Counted from the stretch's first letter, positions 1 through 13,129 are shown. The stretch is DNA of 64,000 nt from Ophiocordyceps camponoti-saundersi (nom. inval.) (GCA_003339415.1 PDHQ01000102.1:50378-114377), one strand, 5' to 3'. A program made the numbers and translations. Notes: generated by a model not told the origin, from the sequence alone.

Positions 1-254
1 ATGTAAAGCTTATATAAAGCTAATATAAGCTATTATAATAATATAATATAGTTAGTAATAATTATAATATAAGCTATAAATAATATAAATAATAAACTTT
101 TATTATTCCTAATTAAGGTTTATATAATATTATTACTTATAATATACTAAAATTAAGTTAAAAATAAGGAAATAATACTAAGGTTTACTAAAATATAAAA
201 CTAAAGCTAAAATTATACTAGCAAACTATATAACTTACTTAATAATAAAGTTTA
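1..254 (+). pseudogene. CopB copia element, upstream gag fragment (interrupted)
   Basis: This is the left part of a Ty1/copia element that runs in from outside the window. It ends in GTTTA, the 5-bp target duplication of Lard1, and the same GTTTA follows Lard1 at 14145-14149, so this sequence was once joined to 14150 onward. A plus-strand frame with only RIP-type stops crosses the junction toward the Gag zinc knuckle at 14763-14804. The assignment to Gag is inferred from that continuity. No motif is recognisable in the 254 bp, and the 5' LTR of CopB is not in view. Confidence 0.5.
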
Positions 255-762
255 TATCGGTTAAGTATCCTTCCTAAGCCGAATAGGTAGCTAGAGTTAT
301 ATTATAGACTTCTTATAGTAAAGATACTAATAAATTAAACCTAAAATACGTATACTATATTAACTTAGATAATAAGGTTCGGGTAACTTATCTAAATTAT
401 ATAATATATAGGAATATTATATTTACCGTATAATATATTCTAGCTAATAAAGTTATAAAAGATTAAATAATAATTTTACTTATAACTTATCTCTTTTTTA
501 AAAAATATAGAAAAGTAAGTATATTATATATACGTTCCTCCTCCTACTAACTACCTCCCTATCCTCCTCCTATATTAACTTCGTATATTATATTAATATT
601 ATATTAATCTTAGATTAGTATTATCTTAAGTTCGACTCCTCTTTATATATATCCCTAACCTCCTACTTTATTTATATAAAGATAGTTATCTTTACGATAT
701 ATATTACGCGTATTTAACGCGTATTATATTTTTAAGTAGCTAATAATATATATATTCTAATA
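255..762. repeat. Lard1 left LTR (508 bp)
   Basis: Pairs end to end with 13637-14144 at identical length. The differences I checked are C/T or G/A, for example CGG against TAA near the start. Both LTRs carry a pyrimidine stretch of CTCC blocks near the middle (536-574 here) and a GCGTATTTAACGCG inverted motif at 709-722. Read alone it could pass for a solo LTR, but its flanks (GTTTA left, TTAGT right) only match a target duplication when paired with the right-hand copy. Confidence 0.93.
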
Positions 763-1293
763 TTAGTAGCTTTTCTTTTTATAGTTAGGAATATATATTT
801 ATTAAGTAAGTAGTTTAGGTATAATTAGGTTTTTTTAATAGCTTTCGTAAATTAAATTATTTCTCTACCTCTAAAGATTTATATAGTTTAGGATTAATAG
901 ATACCCTTACTTTACTAATTTATAGATAAACTTAGGTTAATATCGTGCCGATATCCGATATATTTTTTAATAATTTTAATATAATTTTTTAAGATAGTAC
1001 GTATTAAGCTATATATCGTATCTCCTTATTATCTATATATCGTAAATAATAAATAAAATTTAAGTATTAAACTTAACGCTATATATTATCGCTAGCTTAA
1101 AGCTTAATATTATATATTATCGGCCGCTACTATAAGCTAGTCCCTTAGCTTAATAGCTTCTAAATTAAGGGATTAGTAAGTAACTCCTTTAAATATAATA
1201 TAAGCTAGCTATAAGGATATTACTAAGGTATTTTACTTTAAAAACCCCCGGTAAATACCGGCCGCGTAAGGGGGAATCTCCCTTATTAGCTAG
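763..1293. other. Lard1 internal region, left arm
   Basis: About 530 bp between the left LTR and nested Gyp1-a. No coding frame or motif is recognised. It ends CTAG (1290-1293), the target site duplicated by Gyp1-a. A GC-richer patch near 1241-1275 can fold, with blocks of C and G around CCGGTAAATACCGG. Confidence 0.7.
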
Positions 1294-1490
1294 TAAAGTT
1301 CCTCGATCGGTCTTAAATTATAGGATCAGATTAGATCGTATAAGGTTATACGTTAGGGCATTAGTAGTCGTGATCCCTTTTATATTAGTCTAATAGCAAG
1401 TCTAATAATAATAATAATTCCTCTAAGTTCCCTTTTCTTATCCTCCTATCCCTTATCCCCTTATACCTTATCCTCTACGCCTGCCTAATA
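1294..1490 (-). repeat. Gyp1-a 3' LTR (197 bp)
   Basis: Matches 11387-11583 over its full 197 bp. In plus-strand reading it starts TAAAGTTCC and ends GCCTGCCTAATA. The less mutated copy at 51941 shows the original terminus TGTTAGGCAGG, so the ends were TG...CA. It contains a short run of TAA/AATAAT repeats. Confidence 0.95.
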
Positions 1491-1499
1491 AAGTAGGGG

Positions 1500-3835
1500 G
1501 TATCTTTATTATAGTCGCCTACGACTACCTTCTCCGTCTAAACCTCTTTATTATAACCCTCCTTAAATAGCCTAGAAAATAGCTTAGTCCTAGATTAGGG
1601 CGGTATACCCCTAATTTCCGTTAACTTACTTAACTTAGTAGGAGACCTTTCTTCTCGTCTTTCCGATAGCTTCGCCTTTTTAACTACTCTCTTACCTAAC
1701 TAGGTAGCGGTAATAAGCCTTTTTAACTTAATTATCTAGCTAGAATATTATATAGATAGGTCCGATATTATCTATCTATCGAACTTTTTAAAGGACGCTT
1801 TTATTACCTAGCGTAATATTAACTTAATAATTATACTTAGAGGGGTTTAGATAATATCTTAAATTAACGTAGATTAAAGAGTATCGTATATTACTTTTTT
1901 AATAACCTCCTAGATTAATATCGACTAAAAAATATCCTATAATATTTCCTTAATAGCCCCTTATAACTAGGTAGCGTTAATTATATCCGTTAGGGGTTTT
2001 TTTAATTAGATTAATATCTAATTAAATATCCTTATTAATTCGTTATAAATTATAAGAATTATCCTCTTATTCTCCTTTATAGATATTATCTATCTAATAC
2101 TTTACTTTATTTTTATCGCTAACTAAAATTCCGTATATTCGTAGCGGATAATTTCTCTTATCTCGGTTATTTATTAATCTCTCTATTCGTTTATTATAAT
2201 TTATTACTTAGTTAGTTATCTAACTTTTTATTTATTTATAATAGTTATAAGCGTTTTTATCTTAGCGCTTATTATATTCGCTAATACTTCTATCTTAGCT
2301 TACTACTTAGTTATTAATATAGTCTACGTCTCTCTCTTATAAATATTCGAGTTCGTAATTACTATATAGATAATCTAGGCGGCTTAGGGCTACCTAAGCT
2401 TAGGCGGGATCGTCGCTACTAATATAGGGGTTTATAGAATAGCTATTTTTATAAGAATAGATATCTATAAAGTAATTATCTTTCCTAGAGCTATTACGGT
2501 AAAGGTAATAGCCTCGGAGGTAACCGTTATTAGAACCTAGGTATTAGAACTAAAGGCAGGGGTTATAACGACTTTCTTTATTAAAACCTAAGTTAGAACC
2601 TAAGTAATAGAACTAGCAGGGGTTATTTTTATAGTAATAGAACTAGTAAGGGTTGTCTTTATCTATCCCTATTTAATAGATTTCTATAATAGCCTTAATA
2701 GGGTTATTTAAGAGGGAATCGGTTAGCTTCCTAATAGGGTCGTTTAAGAGGGAATTAGTTAGTTTTTTTTTTCTAACGGGGTCGTTTAAGAGGGAATCGG
2801 TTAGTTTATCGGAACAGATATCGCCTTAGTAGAACTTAAACTTAAGGTTATTAGCTTAGCTAGAGTTAATTTTATTAGCGTTTTTATTAGCGTCTTCGTA
2901 GGTATATTATCTATTAACGAACGCCGTTCGTCCTTATTACTAATTTTATTTACGGAGACTAAAATATAACTATCCGATTCGTTTTCTTCTTATTTATTTA
3001 TTAGTTTAATTATTAGTTCTATAATAGAAATTAGCGGCATAAGCTAGGTAGCTCTCCTTTTAATTACGCGTCGTATATTCTAATTAACCTTAAACTTAGA
3101 TACCTTTTTAGTATTTTAGGCTCCCGCCTTAGAGCTAGGTATAGCGATTACTTATTACTAATTATAGCCGTTTCCTTTAAGTATTAGTTTAAATAAGGCA
3201 GCTCCTAGTATATCTATATCTTCCTAGCCCTTAAGCTTATCTTAAATTAGTTACTTAATATTAATAATTATATAATCGTATAGACGCTAAGCTATTTTAA
3301 AGAAAAATTCGCTAATAGTAGATAGGATCTATTTCTATATATTTTTTATTACCGTAATAATCTCTATTATTAGAGGAAATTTACTATCTTTACTCCTCTT
3401 AACCTTAGTATTAGCGAAGTTATACGCCGTCTTATATAACCTCTAAAGCTTATTTAGCTTTATAGGCTAATTTTTCGGTAATATATTTATTATAATATCT
3501 TATTCTAGGACCTAGAACTTTTAAATATTTACTATAACTGTTAAGAGTGCTAATTTATCTTATATAACCTTAGCGAGATACTAGGCTACCTAATCTCCTT
3601 TAACTACCTATTTAGCTAAGACGTAGCTATATAGAGTACTTATAATAAAGGAGATCTTTAAGTTTTTAGAAATTTTAAATTTCTAGTTTTCCCTTATTTA
3701 CTTATAGAATATTTTTTAGTATCGTTTAAACTTTTATTATATAATTTTATACTATTTATAAATAGTAAGGTTCTTCTTAGGGTTAATTTCTTCTTCCGTT
3801 AAGTAATCTATAATCTCGTATACTTATATAAGGAT
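1500..3835 (-). pseudogene. Gyp1-a ORF3: extra reading frame downstream of integrase, function unknown
   Basis: Between the pol relic and the 3' LTR the minus strand keeps a frame of roughly 750 codons whose only stops are TAA/TAG of the kind RIP makes from Gln or Trp codons. It begins near the peptide DYLTEEEI (3795-3820 region) and runs almost to the LTR. The product would be mostly polar, Lys/Gln/Glu-rich in the first third, with Pro/Ser/Thr-rich stretches in the middle containing near-identical short repeats (around 2690-2800), then a charged C-terminal third. I recognise no domain. The same frame exists in Gyp1-b and Gyp1-c. It could be a displaced structural protein, an env-position gene or a captured host gene. 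There is no signal peptide or transmembrane segment I can point to. Confidence 0.6.
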
Positions 3836-4370
3836 AACCGTAGGAAATAGGAGATAGATAATATATAAGGGTATAATATATATAAAGATAATAGTATATA
3901 ATAAGAAAATAAATATACGATAAGAGAAACGAATATACGATAAGGAGAAGAAAATATAAGAAAAATAAGTATATAATAAGAAAAACGAGTGCACGATAAG
4001 GAGAAGAAAATACGTAATAATAGATCATAGTATATAATAAAAAGAAACGAGGAAAAAGAGCGTATAATAAAAAAACGATAGCGTTAATACTCGGTAAGAT
4101 AAAAAAAGAGAAAAAGGATACGAAATTATATATACTAATAAGTTAGAAAAGGTATATATAGGTAAGAAGAAAAGGTTATATATAGACTAATATCCGATAA
4201 GTTAGAAGAAATATATATAAGTAAAAAGAAAAGATAGGTTAAGAGAATAGTTAAAAGAAAATAGGGTATATAAAGATATAATCGTAATCGAGTGCACGAA
4301 ACCTACGAAGGTATGCGAGGTTAAAGGTATACGAGGTATAGTATAAAAAATAGAAAATAAAAGAGAAAAA
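3783..4370. repeat. Low-complexity degenerate repeat between pol and ORF3 of Gyp1-a
   Basis: A purine/AT-rich stretch on this strand made of variants of ATAAGAGAAA, ACGATAAGG and GTATATAATAAG. On the coding strand it reads as CTTATCGTATACTTAT-type units. The homologous spacers lie at 17421-18005 (Gyp1-b) and 59150-59690 (Gyp1-c). It leaves open frames of 75-88 codons rich in Tyr, Leu, Ile, Phe and Ser, which come from repeat composition rather than from a gene. Confidence 0.75.
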
Positions 4371-7300
4371 TAATAAGCAAAATAAATATAAATAACTATT
4401 AGCGATCCTTAGCCCCTTAGCTAGCTAATAGCTATTAATAATCTACTATAGTAACTTAATATCTATCGTAGTAAGTTATTATTCTTAGTTTATTCTTACT
4501 TAACCCTACGCGTTTCCCCCCTAACTTCTTATAATAGCGAGTTTTTATAAGCGTAAGGGTTTTTACCCTAAAGCTTATCTATTCCTTCGCCTAGCTTATA
4601 GCCCTATCGGGTAGCTATATCCTATATTACCTGCCGTAAGGGTATTAAATATACCTTACGTAGTATAAATAGTTTAAGATCGTCTACGTAAAGCTTTCGT
4701 AAAACTTAACGTCCGATAACGCTACGGATTAGATATATAATAGATAAGACGATTTTAATAATAATAGATAGGTTATCCTACGTAGTTATAAACTTCCTAT
4801 ACGATATATTTACCTTATCTTACTTTTCCTATACGAAGTTACTAACTTATAGGGTATATCGTAGTTTAGTATTATATTTAGTTATATTAAAGTTAGCTAA
4901 AATATCTTAGATTATATCCTTTTCTTCTACTATAGCTAATACTAAATCGCGGACTATCTAGTTATCTTAATTAAAATAGTCGAAGTTAGATTATTTAGCT
5001 TTAGGTATCTTTTTATTTTAGTATATAACTACGGGGTTAAATCCTAATATAGCTTTTACTAGAGTTACCCCTAAAATCTTAACTTTTTAAGAATTTAGCA
5101 TATTAGTAATTTAGGGTAACGCTTTATTCTACGCTTCTAAGGAGATACCGGACTACTTAAGACTCTATTTTCGTAGTTAGTCTTTTATTAGTCGGATATA
5201 CCTCTCCGCTAGTTTAGTACTTTAAGGGTATAAGACCGGGCCGAACTTCTATTTAACCCTATATCGCTTAGCTATATTTTCTATAATAGTATTAGCGAAA
5301 TAGCGTTTATTATCTAAGTAAATAGCTTTAGGCTAGCTAAATACTAAACTCTAGTAATATTACTATATATCTACTACCTCCGGGCTAGTTATATTTTCGT
5401 ATACTTAAGTTAATAGAAAACGCGTTATATAATTTATAGCTACTAGGATATATTAATACCTATAAGCGCTAATAGGCGTAATAGGTCCTAGAAAGTTAAT
5501 AACTACTATTTCCTATAGCTTATATATCGTAATCTATCTATATTTTAACTTAGGTAAGCGTAGTGCGGTTTACTAGTAAATTATATAAGATATATAATAA
5601 TAGGTAATATCCGATTAATAAGTTAGCTATTATAAGATTCCTCTTAAATTCGCTAAAGTCTTTTCCTTAGAGAAATAGCCTAATATATTATAAGTACTTT
5701 ATAACTTTAACTAGATATTCGACTATAGATAATACTTAGCTTACTATTTATTCGATTTAATATAATATAAGATCTTATTCTAAACTTAATATTTAATAGC
5801 TATCCTCTAGATATAGCGATATCTATTATTTAATAATACTTATATTTTATTAACGAGAAAAAGTATAATTTCCGTATATTACGGGTCTCCTAGCTAAGAG
5901 GATATAGCCGCCTAGAGGTAAGATACCTCTCTACCTATTAGCAGTTTACCTAACGGGAGTTAAGTAGCCTTAATAGTATCTAACGCTAGTATAATATAGC
6001 CCTCTATATTTAAAGCGTCGCTTTTTAAAATATTATATAATCTAAATATACTATTTATAATTCTAATAATCTTTATCGTATTCGGGCGGTAAATATATTT
6101 AATATCTTATTCTTATAAAATATCGATTTACCTCGTAATTTTACTATACGTTTCCGCTATATTCGTTATTAAGTTAATAATACCCTTATAATCCGTATAG
6201 ATCTTAAGGGGATATAGGGATATATCTACTATCTACTAGTATTTTTTAATTACGTAAATAATAGCTAATATTTCTTTTTTAAATATAAAGTATTACCGCT
6301 CCGAATTATTTAGCTAAAACGATATCTATATAATAATTTTTATATCTTAGAAATTAGAGTCTCTAATAAATATTCCGTTAGGATAGTTATCGAGTTAGTA
6401 GAAAATAGCCCCGGTCTTAGTATTAGATATATCTATTACTAAGTAGAATTATATATTTATTCGTGCTCCGAATATTATATTATTCTAAATAGCCTAATAT
6501 AGGAATTATAAAGCTTTTACCGCCTCTAGCGTCTAAACTAATTTATCTTAATATTATATTTTTAGTTATATAGATTAGCGTCCTAATAGAGTTACCTTAT
6601 TTACTTTTTTAAAAAACGCTTCCTTAATAAGTTTAGCCTTATCTACTCTCCTTAGTATAAAATAACGAAGGAATAAGGTTAGCTATAGTACCGTTTAAAC
6701 TTCTTCCTAAGATTAAGGGGGATATTATTAAAAATAGTCTCCTAACTATATAAATCTCTGCCGATACTTAGTTCCTAGACGAAATCGCCTTACTTTTAAT
6801 TTAAACTTAACTAATTTAGCCGAGCTATTAAATAGCTTTATTTTCTTACCCGCGAGACTAATTAGCGCTTATATTACTTTAGGGAAATACTAATATCGAA
6901 GGAAATTAAAATATCTATTAAAGGTTTCGCTATTAAGGTTATAATCGTTAATATAAACGAATATTAATATTAAGTACTTTATAGTAAAACCTAATAATAT
7001 TTAATATTTAACCTTATCCGCTAATACTAATTTACTAAACGCGATATCCCCGTATTTTACGTATATAGAGGGGGCGCTTATTAGTCTTTATAATATATTA
7101 ATATATTCCTATATATTATTAGGGGCGGTAAAGCCTATCTTATATATATCCTCTAGCTATATTAAGATTAACTAGAACTTATTAGATATATCTAGCTAAG
7201 AGAAAACTATTAGTTATCTAATATATACTTAGTCTAAATCGACCTCTAGGTTATAATATAGATATCTTAATTTTACCGTATTCCTATTAATATCGCGGTA

Positions 7301-8085
7301 ATCGTAAACTATTCTCTAGGCCGCTAGGTCTAATAGGTGCTTCTTAACGAATAAAGTTCTAGCTACCTATTCTATATTATCGCCGATAAGTTAAATAATA
7401 TTTACTTCTTCTATTATTAAGAATACCTTACCCGTAAAAATCTATTTAGGCCTACTATACCTTATTTATTTAAATATAGCTAGCGTTACTCTTTCTTTTA
7501 ATTTAATTCGATAGGTAATTAGTTAAGTAGGCCGAATCTCCTTAAGAGTAGAAATAAAGTAATCCTTATAAGTAAAATATAATCTTATAACCCTCTCTCT
7601 CTATTTTTCTATCTTAATATAATCTCCTAGCGTAATAAGATTTTATTTAAACTACGCGTTAACTTCCCTAATCGGGGTATTTAATAGAGGATAAATAATT
7701 AAGTTTAGGGTAATATTTTTATAAGATATAGGTCTTAAAGTACTTATTATTATAATACTTACCTATCCGAGATACGATATATAGTTAGTATTATCCTCGT
7801 TACTTATTTTCTCCTAGTCTATTTAATATTAGGGATATTTTAGAAAGTTTATTATATTTAGTTTATTATAGTTACGGATTACCTCTTCTATATTACTCTT
7901 ATTCCTAGCTACCTTATTTTCTTTTAGGTTAGCTAATTCTATTTCTAGTAATTTTTCTACTCCTCTAAGCTATCTTAAATACTTAAGTAACTATTTATTC
8001 GTTAATTTCGGTTTCTCTACCGCCTATTTAAGACCTATTACCTTATATACTTTCTTCTATATAAACTTAGGTAATATTACTTTTA
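4370..8085 (-). pseudogene. pol: Gyp1-a ORF2: RT-RNase H-integrase polyprotein relic
   Basis: Encoded the replication enzymes of the element: reverse transcriptase, RNase H and integrase. The RT catalytic box reads YIND at 6944-6955 (minus strand), a decayed YIDD. RNase H and the integrase DD35E core lie downstream toward 5100-5500, by alignment with Gyp1-c, where each residue is placed. Length (about 1230 codons) is normal for a gypsy pol lacking the protease. Many in-frame TAA/TAG replace Gln and Trp codons, so the gene is dead. In Gyp1-c this frame is -1 relative to ORF1, which suggests programmed frameshifting in the active element. Confidence 0.85.
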
Positions 8086-10985
8086 CCTACTTACTAATAG
8101 ATATTATTAGCTTTTGCTAAATCTAAGGCTATAATATTTTATCTATTTTCTTCTATACTATCTTTAGCTACCCCGCCGTTTAGCCCTTATAAGAGGCAGC
8201 TTTTAGTTTTTTAGAAAGTCTTATTTTACTTACGAGGCTAATTATTTAATAATAGCGGATAAAATATCCTTAACCTTTTCTAAAATAGGCCTATTATCTT
8301 CGATAAATATAATCTTATCTTTATCGTTAGTAACCGCTTTTAGATATTTAAGGGCTTACGGCGTCTTCCTATCCGGCTTAAATAAATTAGGTATTAGGAA
8401 AATTAGAATAATTTAAATAATACTTTCTAAGCTAGTAATCTCTAGCTATTCCTTTACGTAGTATTCTATAGCTTTAATACGTTTTAGCTATACGCGGCCT
8501 AATAGAATATTCTAATTATCGTAATCTCCTAGTATATATATTTTTACGTTAGCTAGGATTCCTACTATAATTACCCGAAAGTAAGTAACCTTTTTAATAA
8601 TCGTAAGTTTATTATTCGCTATTCTAACTATACTTAGTTAGGGTAATTAGATTATAAGGAGGGCGTTATTAGCTATAAAGGCTTTATTAACTAAATTAAC
8701 TATAAAGCCTTTATTTAATATAATAATAATATACCGATAACTTTTAATATAGCTTTTAATATACCTTAATATTAATAAGATAGCTTTAGCTAGCGCTATA
8801 ATATCTTTTTAAATTACCTAATTAAGTATATTATAGGATAGAATATCCGCTAGTAGGTTTTATAATTCGAATAGTTAGACGAGATTCGTAATAACCTCCT
8901 TATTTTTTAGGGACTTAATCTTCTTCTAATATTATATTAGTTTATTAAGTTACGTATAAATCGATAATATAACTTAGAGTAATTAAAAGATACTTAATAT
9001 TACCGGGGTATTTTTTAACCTATCTCCTAGTTTAAATAGCGGAATATTATATTCTTCTATAGCTTAGATTTTCTCTAACTTATATCGTTTTTTAATTAGC
9101 TTAGGCTTTTAAGGGTAAGTTTAAATTTCTACTTTTAGGGGTAATAACTAAGTAGTTAGTTTTAAGATAAGCCTAGGAATAGTTAAAGTCGGTATATCTC
9201 TTAAAGCTAGGCCTTCCCTAGCGTTATTATTAAGCTCCGTACTTAGTATAACCGATCGGCGACGAATTTCCTACTCTAATTTATCCCGTTATAGTTTATC
9301 TAAGTTATCTAAGTTAAATTCTACTCTAAGGCGCGGTTTAGTTACGCGGCCTCGCGTAAGTTAAGAAGTTAGTACTATCTTTTCTTTCTAATAAGAGGTT
9401 TAAATATTAGGTCTCTAAGTAATATAAATTTATCCTTATATAGAATTAATATTAGGCGTAGTAAGATCTAAAGCTTTTCTATCTAAACTTTTTATTATAA
9501 GTAATATTAGTAATATCCTAGTTATATATCTTATTAGTAGTCGAATATTTATATCTAAACTAATAACTATTAAATTTTTTATTAACGGTCTAAGGCTAAT
9601 ACCTTAACGTAGTTACTAGCGTTTTTATTCCTTTATCTCCTCCGCGTAAGTTTCCTAATAAGCTTTCCGCTACTAAAACGCTTCTCTATTAAATAAAACT
9701 ATAAATAGATAATTATAGCTTATATAGCCCTATTCGCTATATTTAAAATACTATTATAGATCTAAGTTAGGAGGTTAATATCTAAGTCCTATACCCGGTA
9801 ATCTAAGAGCTTAGGGTTACTACTATAATATATTTAAAGAATTCTATAACGGATATCCCTAATTCTATACTTAGGTATTAGTTTATCTAAGTATACCTTA
9901 ATATACTTAAATATCTATTAGTAAAACGGCCTCCTAAGTTTTATAAATATTTACTTAACTTACTCGCTATTATAATATTAGATTATTTTATTAATTTAGC
10001 TATCTTAGTTATCGTCTTCTATTACTTAGCTATTACTCTTTATAGATCTATCTTTATAGCTAGCACTTTATCGGTATCTCTCTTAATCTTTTTAGATATT
10101 ATATCGCGTAGGTTATATATAGTAAGTCGAATATTAAACTATATTAGGCTTACCGTCGCTATTAACGACTTCTACTTACTATTAACGTAAAGGCGCTTAA
10201 TAATAGCCCGCTTATATTATTTATCTTTCTTAGTATTTTTAATTATCTAATTTAAAAAGTTAGTAAGTAAAATCCGTTAAGTTTCCGATTTTACTTAGGT
10301 ATAAAGAGCCTTTACTTATTTCGTATAATTAGCTAGTAATTCTCCTTTCTTATAACCGAACTTATACGCCTTTATAATAAGGGTATTTTTTATAACTAAG
10401 TCTACCTCCTTAAACTTATTTATAAATAGAGTTACTAACTTAGATTAGGTATAATCTTCGTTATTTAATTTATTATACTAGTTAGTAGCTTTACTATAAA
10501 GACCCGAAAAGAAGATCTCCCTAACGATAATATTATACGTCTCTTTTTAGATACCTAATAGTACTATATTAGTATTATACTAATCGAGGTACCTCTTAGC
10601 TAAGATATCCTTCGGGTATCTAGTAAATAGCTTAAGCCCTAATAGTAAAGTTAACGCTATTATAATATAACGCTTACCCTTTAGTTTAGTAATACTCCCT
10701 TATATTAATACTAAGTATATAATTATTAGACCGGTCTAACCTACTAAGGGAAAAAGATAAAGTAAATAATATAGTAAATTTTCTAATAAATTAAGTAAAC
10801 TTTATAATAAACCTATATCTATATCTAATATTATTTTCTAATTTTCTACCTTAAGGCACTTTTTAGGTATATTTTAATAACTTACCTCTACTTATAATAC
10901 TTATAATTACTAAACGTTTAGTAAAACTAAGTTTTCTTTTATTAGGTATATCCGTTTCTTCGAATTAAAAGATTTCTAGCGTTAA
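8035..10985 (-). pseudogene. gag: Gyp1-a ORF1: Gag plus aspartic protease relic
   Basis: Encoded the capsid/nucleocapsid protein with a protease domain at its C-terminus. The CCHC zinc-knuckle region lies near 9723-9760 (minus), with each Cys/His codon turned into Tyr. The protease segment is around 8650-8720, where the coding strand reads LNKGF(I/V)NLV at the position of the active-site box that appears as NGG in Gyp1-c. Ends are approximate because ATG codons are erased. It corresponds along its length to Gyp1-c 52540-55490. Confidence 0.8.
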
Positions 10986-11386
10986 TCTATCTAGGAAGAT
11001 TATACGCCCCTAATCCTTTTTACTTACTTATCCTAATATTCTTCTTATCTTAATTACCTTCGGCGATAATAAAAAAGGGAAAAAAAGGGAAAACTATCCG
11101 CACTTACGGGGTTTTCTTATATTCTCTCGTCCTCTTTCCCCCTTTATTCTCGCTTATATAGTCCTTCCTACTTTACTTACTATAAGGCCGCTTTTCCGGT
11201 AATAATAGGTAGCTATAGCTAGACTTATTTTAGGTAGCTCCCGCTTAACCTAATTAGAACTCGCTTCGCTTCCTAATTTAGTAATTTACCGAAATCCTTA
11301 AATACTTAGCTATCGTTATTAGACGATATTATCGTATTAGTTTTATAGCTCGTATAGTAACGCGCTATATCCTAGTCTTATTACTA
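10986..11386 (-). other. Gyp1-a leader (5' LTR to ORF1)
   Basis: About 400 bp between the 5' LTR and ORF1, with no coding frame seen. Next to the LTR the coding strand starts TAGTAATAAGACTAGG. If the first bases were TGG this could be a primer-binding site, but I cannot match a tRNA. It contains GC-richer patches that RIP left largely intact because they hold few CA or TG steps, for example TCTCGTCCTC with CCCCC near 11126-11145. Confidence 0.6.
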
Positions 11387-11583
11387 TAAAGTTCCTCGAT
11401 CGGTCTTAAATTATAGGATTAGATTAAATCGTATAAGGTTATGCGTTAGGGTATTAGTAGTCGTGATCCCTTTTATATTAGTCTAATAGTAAGTCTAATA
11501 ATAATAATAATTCCTCTAAGTTCCCTTTTCTTATCCTCCTATCCCTTATCCCCTTATGCCTTGTTCTCTACGCCTGCCTAATA
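11387..11583 (-). repeat. Gyp1-a 5' LTR (197 bp)
   Basis: Pairs with 1294-1490. It keeps a few TG steps (TTATGCG near 11441, ATGCCTTG near 11557) that are TA in the other LTR. That LTR in turn keeps CA steps lost here (GGATCAG, GGGCATT). The two LTRs were therefore mutated independently by transitions. Confidence 0.95.
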
Positions 11584-11910
11584 CTAGTAAACCCTTATAG
11601 CTAGTAATAGTTATCTCCTTCTTATAATATTTAGCGTTCTTATATTATAATATTTATAATTCCGCCGGGTTATTATAATATTTATATTATAATACCCTTA
11701 GGGCGGCGTAATTCTTAACCCTAGGGGTACCGTAATCCCTTAATAGTATTCTCTTTCTAGTCCGAGAATTAGAGAAACGAAGAATAAATATAATATAGTA
11801 TATTAAATAAAGAACGCGATACCTAGTAAATTTTCGCTAGGTTATTCGCGAAAAATAGATAAGAAAGACTAAGGTAATTATAAAGAGGGAAGGGAAAAAA
11901 AAATTTTAAA

Positions 11911-11926
11911 GGGGGGGGGGGGGGGG
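11911..11926 (+). repeat. G16 homopolymer
   Basis: Sixteen consecutive G on the plus strand, preceded by A9 and TTTTAAA, inside the Lard1 right arm. GG steps are not RIP targets, so such a tract can survive. Its length may be unstable or mis-assembled. Confidence 0.95.
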
Positions 11927-12106
11927 ATATTTATACCTAAGAGGTATATACCTCTTATATTTATAAGAGGGGTTAGTATATACTAATATATTACTTATAA
12001 AAAGAGTAAATATATACTTTATCTAGTAAGGTAAATTAATAACTTAGTACCTTACTTATAAATTACCCCGCGCCTAAGCTCCTTATTCCTTTCTTTTTCT
12101 TTTTAC

Positions 12107-12110
<4 letters not shown>

Positions 12111-12140
<30 letters not shown>
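12111..12140 (+). repeat. (ATT)n microsatellite
   Basis: About ten perfect ATT units followed by TATATA, in the Lard1 right arm just after a C/T-rich stretch. Confidence 0.95.
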
Positions 12141-12144
<4 letters not shown>

Positions 12145-13111
12145 GGAAAGTAAGTTTAAGTTAATCTTAAGTTAGTATTATAGTAAGCTCTTACTAACCT
12201 TAATTTAAAATTTATTATATATTAGGACCGCCCCCTTATACGCTTACTACTCCGCGCGGTTATTAAATTATTATTTTAAATCCTAAGTCTAAGAATAATA
12301 TTAATAATAATAATATTTTTAAAGCTTTAATTTGCTAATAGCGTAAAGGTATATTAATCTTAGCTTTAATTTATATTAGCTATAAGTTAAAATTAACCTA
12401 ATTTCTAATATACTCTAAACTTAGCTTCGAACGCGTATTACGCGCGTTCTACTCCTATCTCCTTTACGCGCCCCTTATAAGCTCCTTTTATAATATCTAT
12501 AATTACTTTTCGCCTACGCTTATAAATATTATTACTTATACTAGCGGTAACGCCTATTACGCCTTATCGAATATAACCCGCTAAGCGTAATCCTTTTATA
12601 TTCCTACCGCCGCTTACGCTATTATTTTAAGTATAGCGCGATATTATTTAGCGCGGCGATATTAAAAAGGTACCCCCGTGCTAAAATTATATTAGCTATA
12701 TAGGTAAATAGAAGCTAATTATTAACGCTTATTAGGAATAAGTATTTTAGCTAGTAACCGCTTATTATTAATATACTAAGAAAAGTATTTAATATAACGA
12801 TATATATATAGCTTATTAAAACTTAACTTTATATAAACTAATATTAACTTAATAAACTATCCTAGCTATTATTACCTTTATATAAGCTTTTATTATATTT
12901 ATAAGTAATAGTATACTTTTATATAAGGACTAGCGTGCTAAAATAAGTCTAATAATAATCTAATCCTTATTTATATTTAAGTCGATATCTAATAGATATT
13001 ACTAATATAGTAATATTACTTAGCTAGCCCTACGCGATCGTTACGTATCGCGCCCTCTTAGATATCCGTATTAGGAGTAAGGGTAGGGGACTCTAGTTCT
13101 AGGGATTTTAC

Positions 13112-13129
13112 TTTTTTTTTTTTTTTTTT
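13112..13129 (+). repeat. T18 homopolymer
   Basis: Eighteen T followed by CTTTTCTTATT, about 510 bp before the right Lard1 LTR. It could be a polypyrimidine/polypurine tract of the element, but it is too far from the LTR to be its priming tract. Confidence 0.9.

Larger units (their letters stand above)
1294..11583 (-). mobile_element. Gyp1-a: Ty3/gypsy LTR retrotransposon, full length, RIP-inactivated
   Basis: A 10,290-bp element with 197-bp LTRs at both ends and a perfect 4-bp duplication CTAG (1290-1293 and 11584-11587). Coding relics are on the minus strand: ORF1 (Gag-protease), ORF2 (RT, RNase H, integrase) and an extra ORF3 before the 3' LTR. The order protease-RT-RH-integrase is that of Ty3/gypsy. 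Gyp1-b and Gyp1-c are other copies of the same family. The element interrupts Lard1, so it is younger than Lard1, which in turn is younger than CopB. Confidence 0.95.

Noticed and set aside
255..762. Solo LTR, or 3' LTR of an element outside the window
   Set aside because: Its own flanks do not match each other, while its left flank GTTTA matches the right flank of the 508-bp copy at 13637-14144, so the two are the ends of one element.
1500..3835. Gene on the plus strand of the Gyp1 ORF3 region
   Set aside because: The antisense frame also looks partly open because RIP acts on both strands, but the sense frame is longer, collinear in three copies and ordered with Gag-Pol.
3783..4028. 81-codon open frame on the minus strand
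   Set aside because: It lies in the low-complexity spacer of Gyp1-a, is rich in Tyr/Leu/Ile/Ser/Phe from repeat composition, and the matching frames in the other copies differ in start, end and register.
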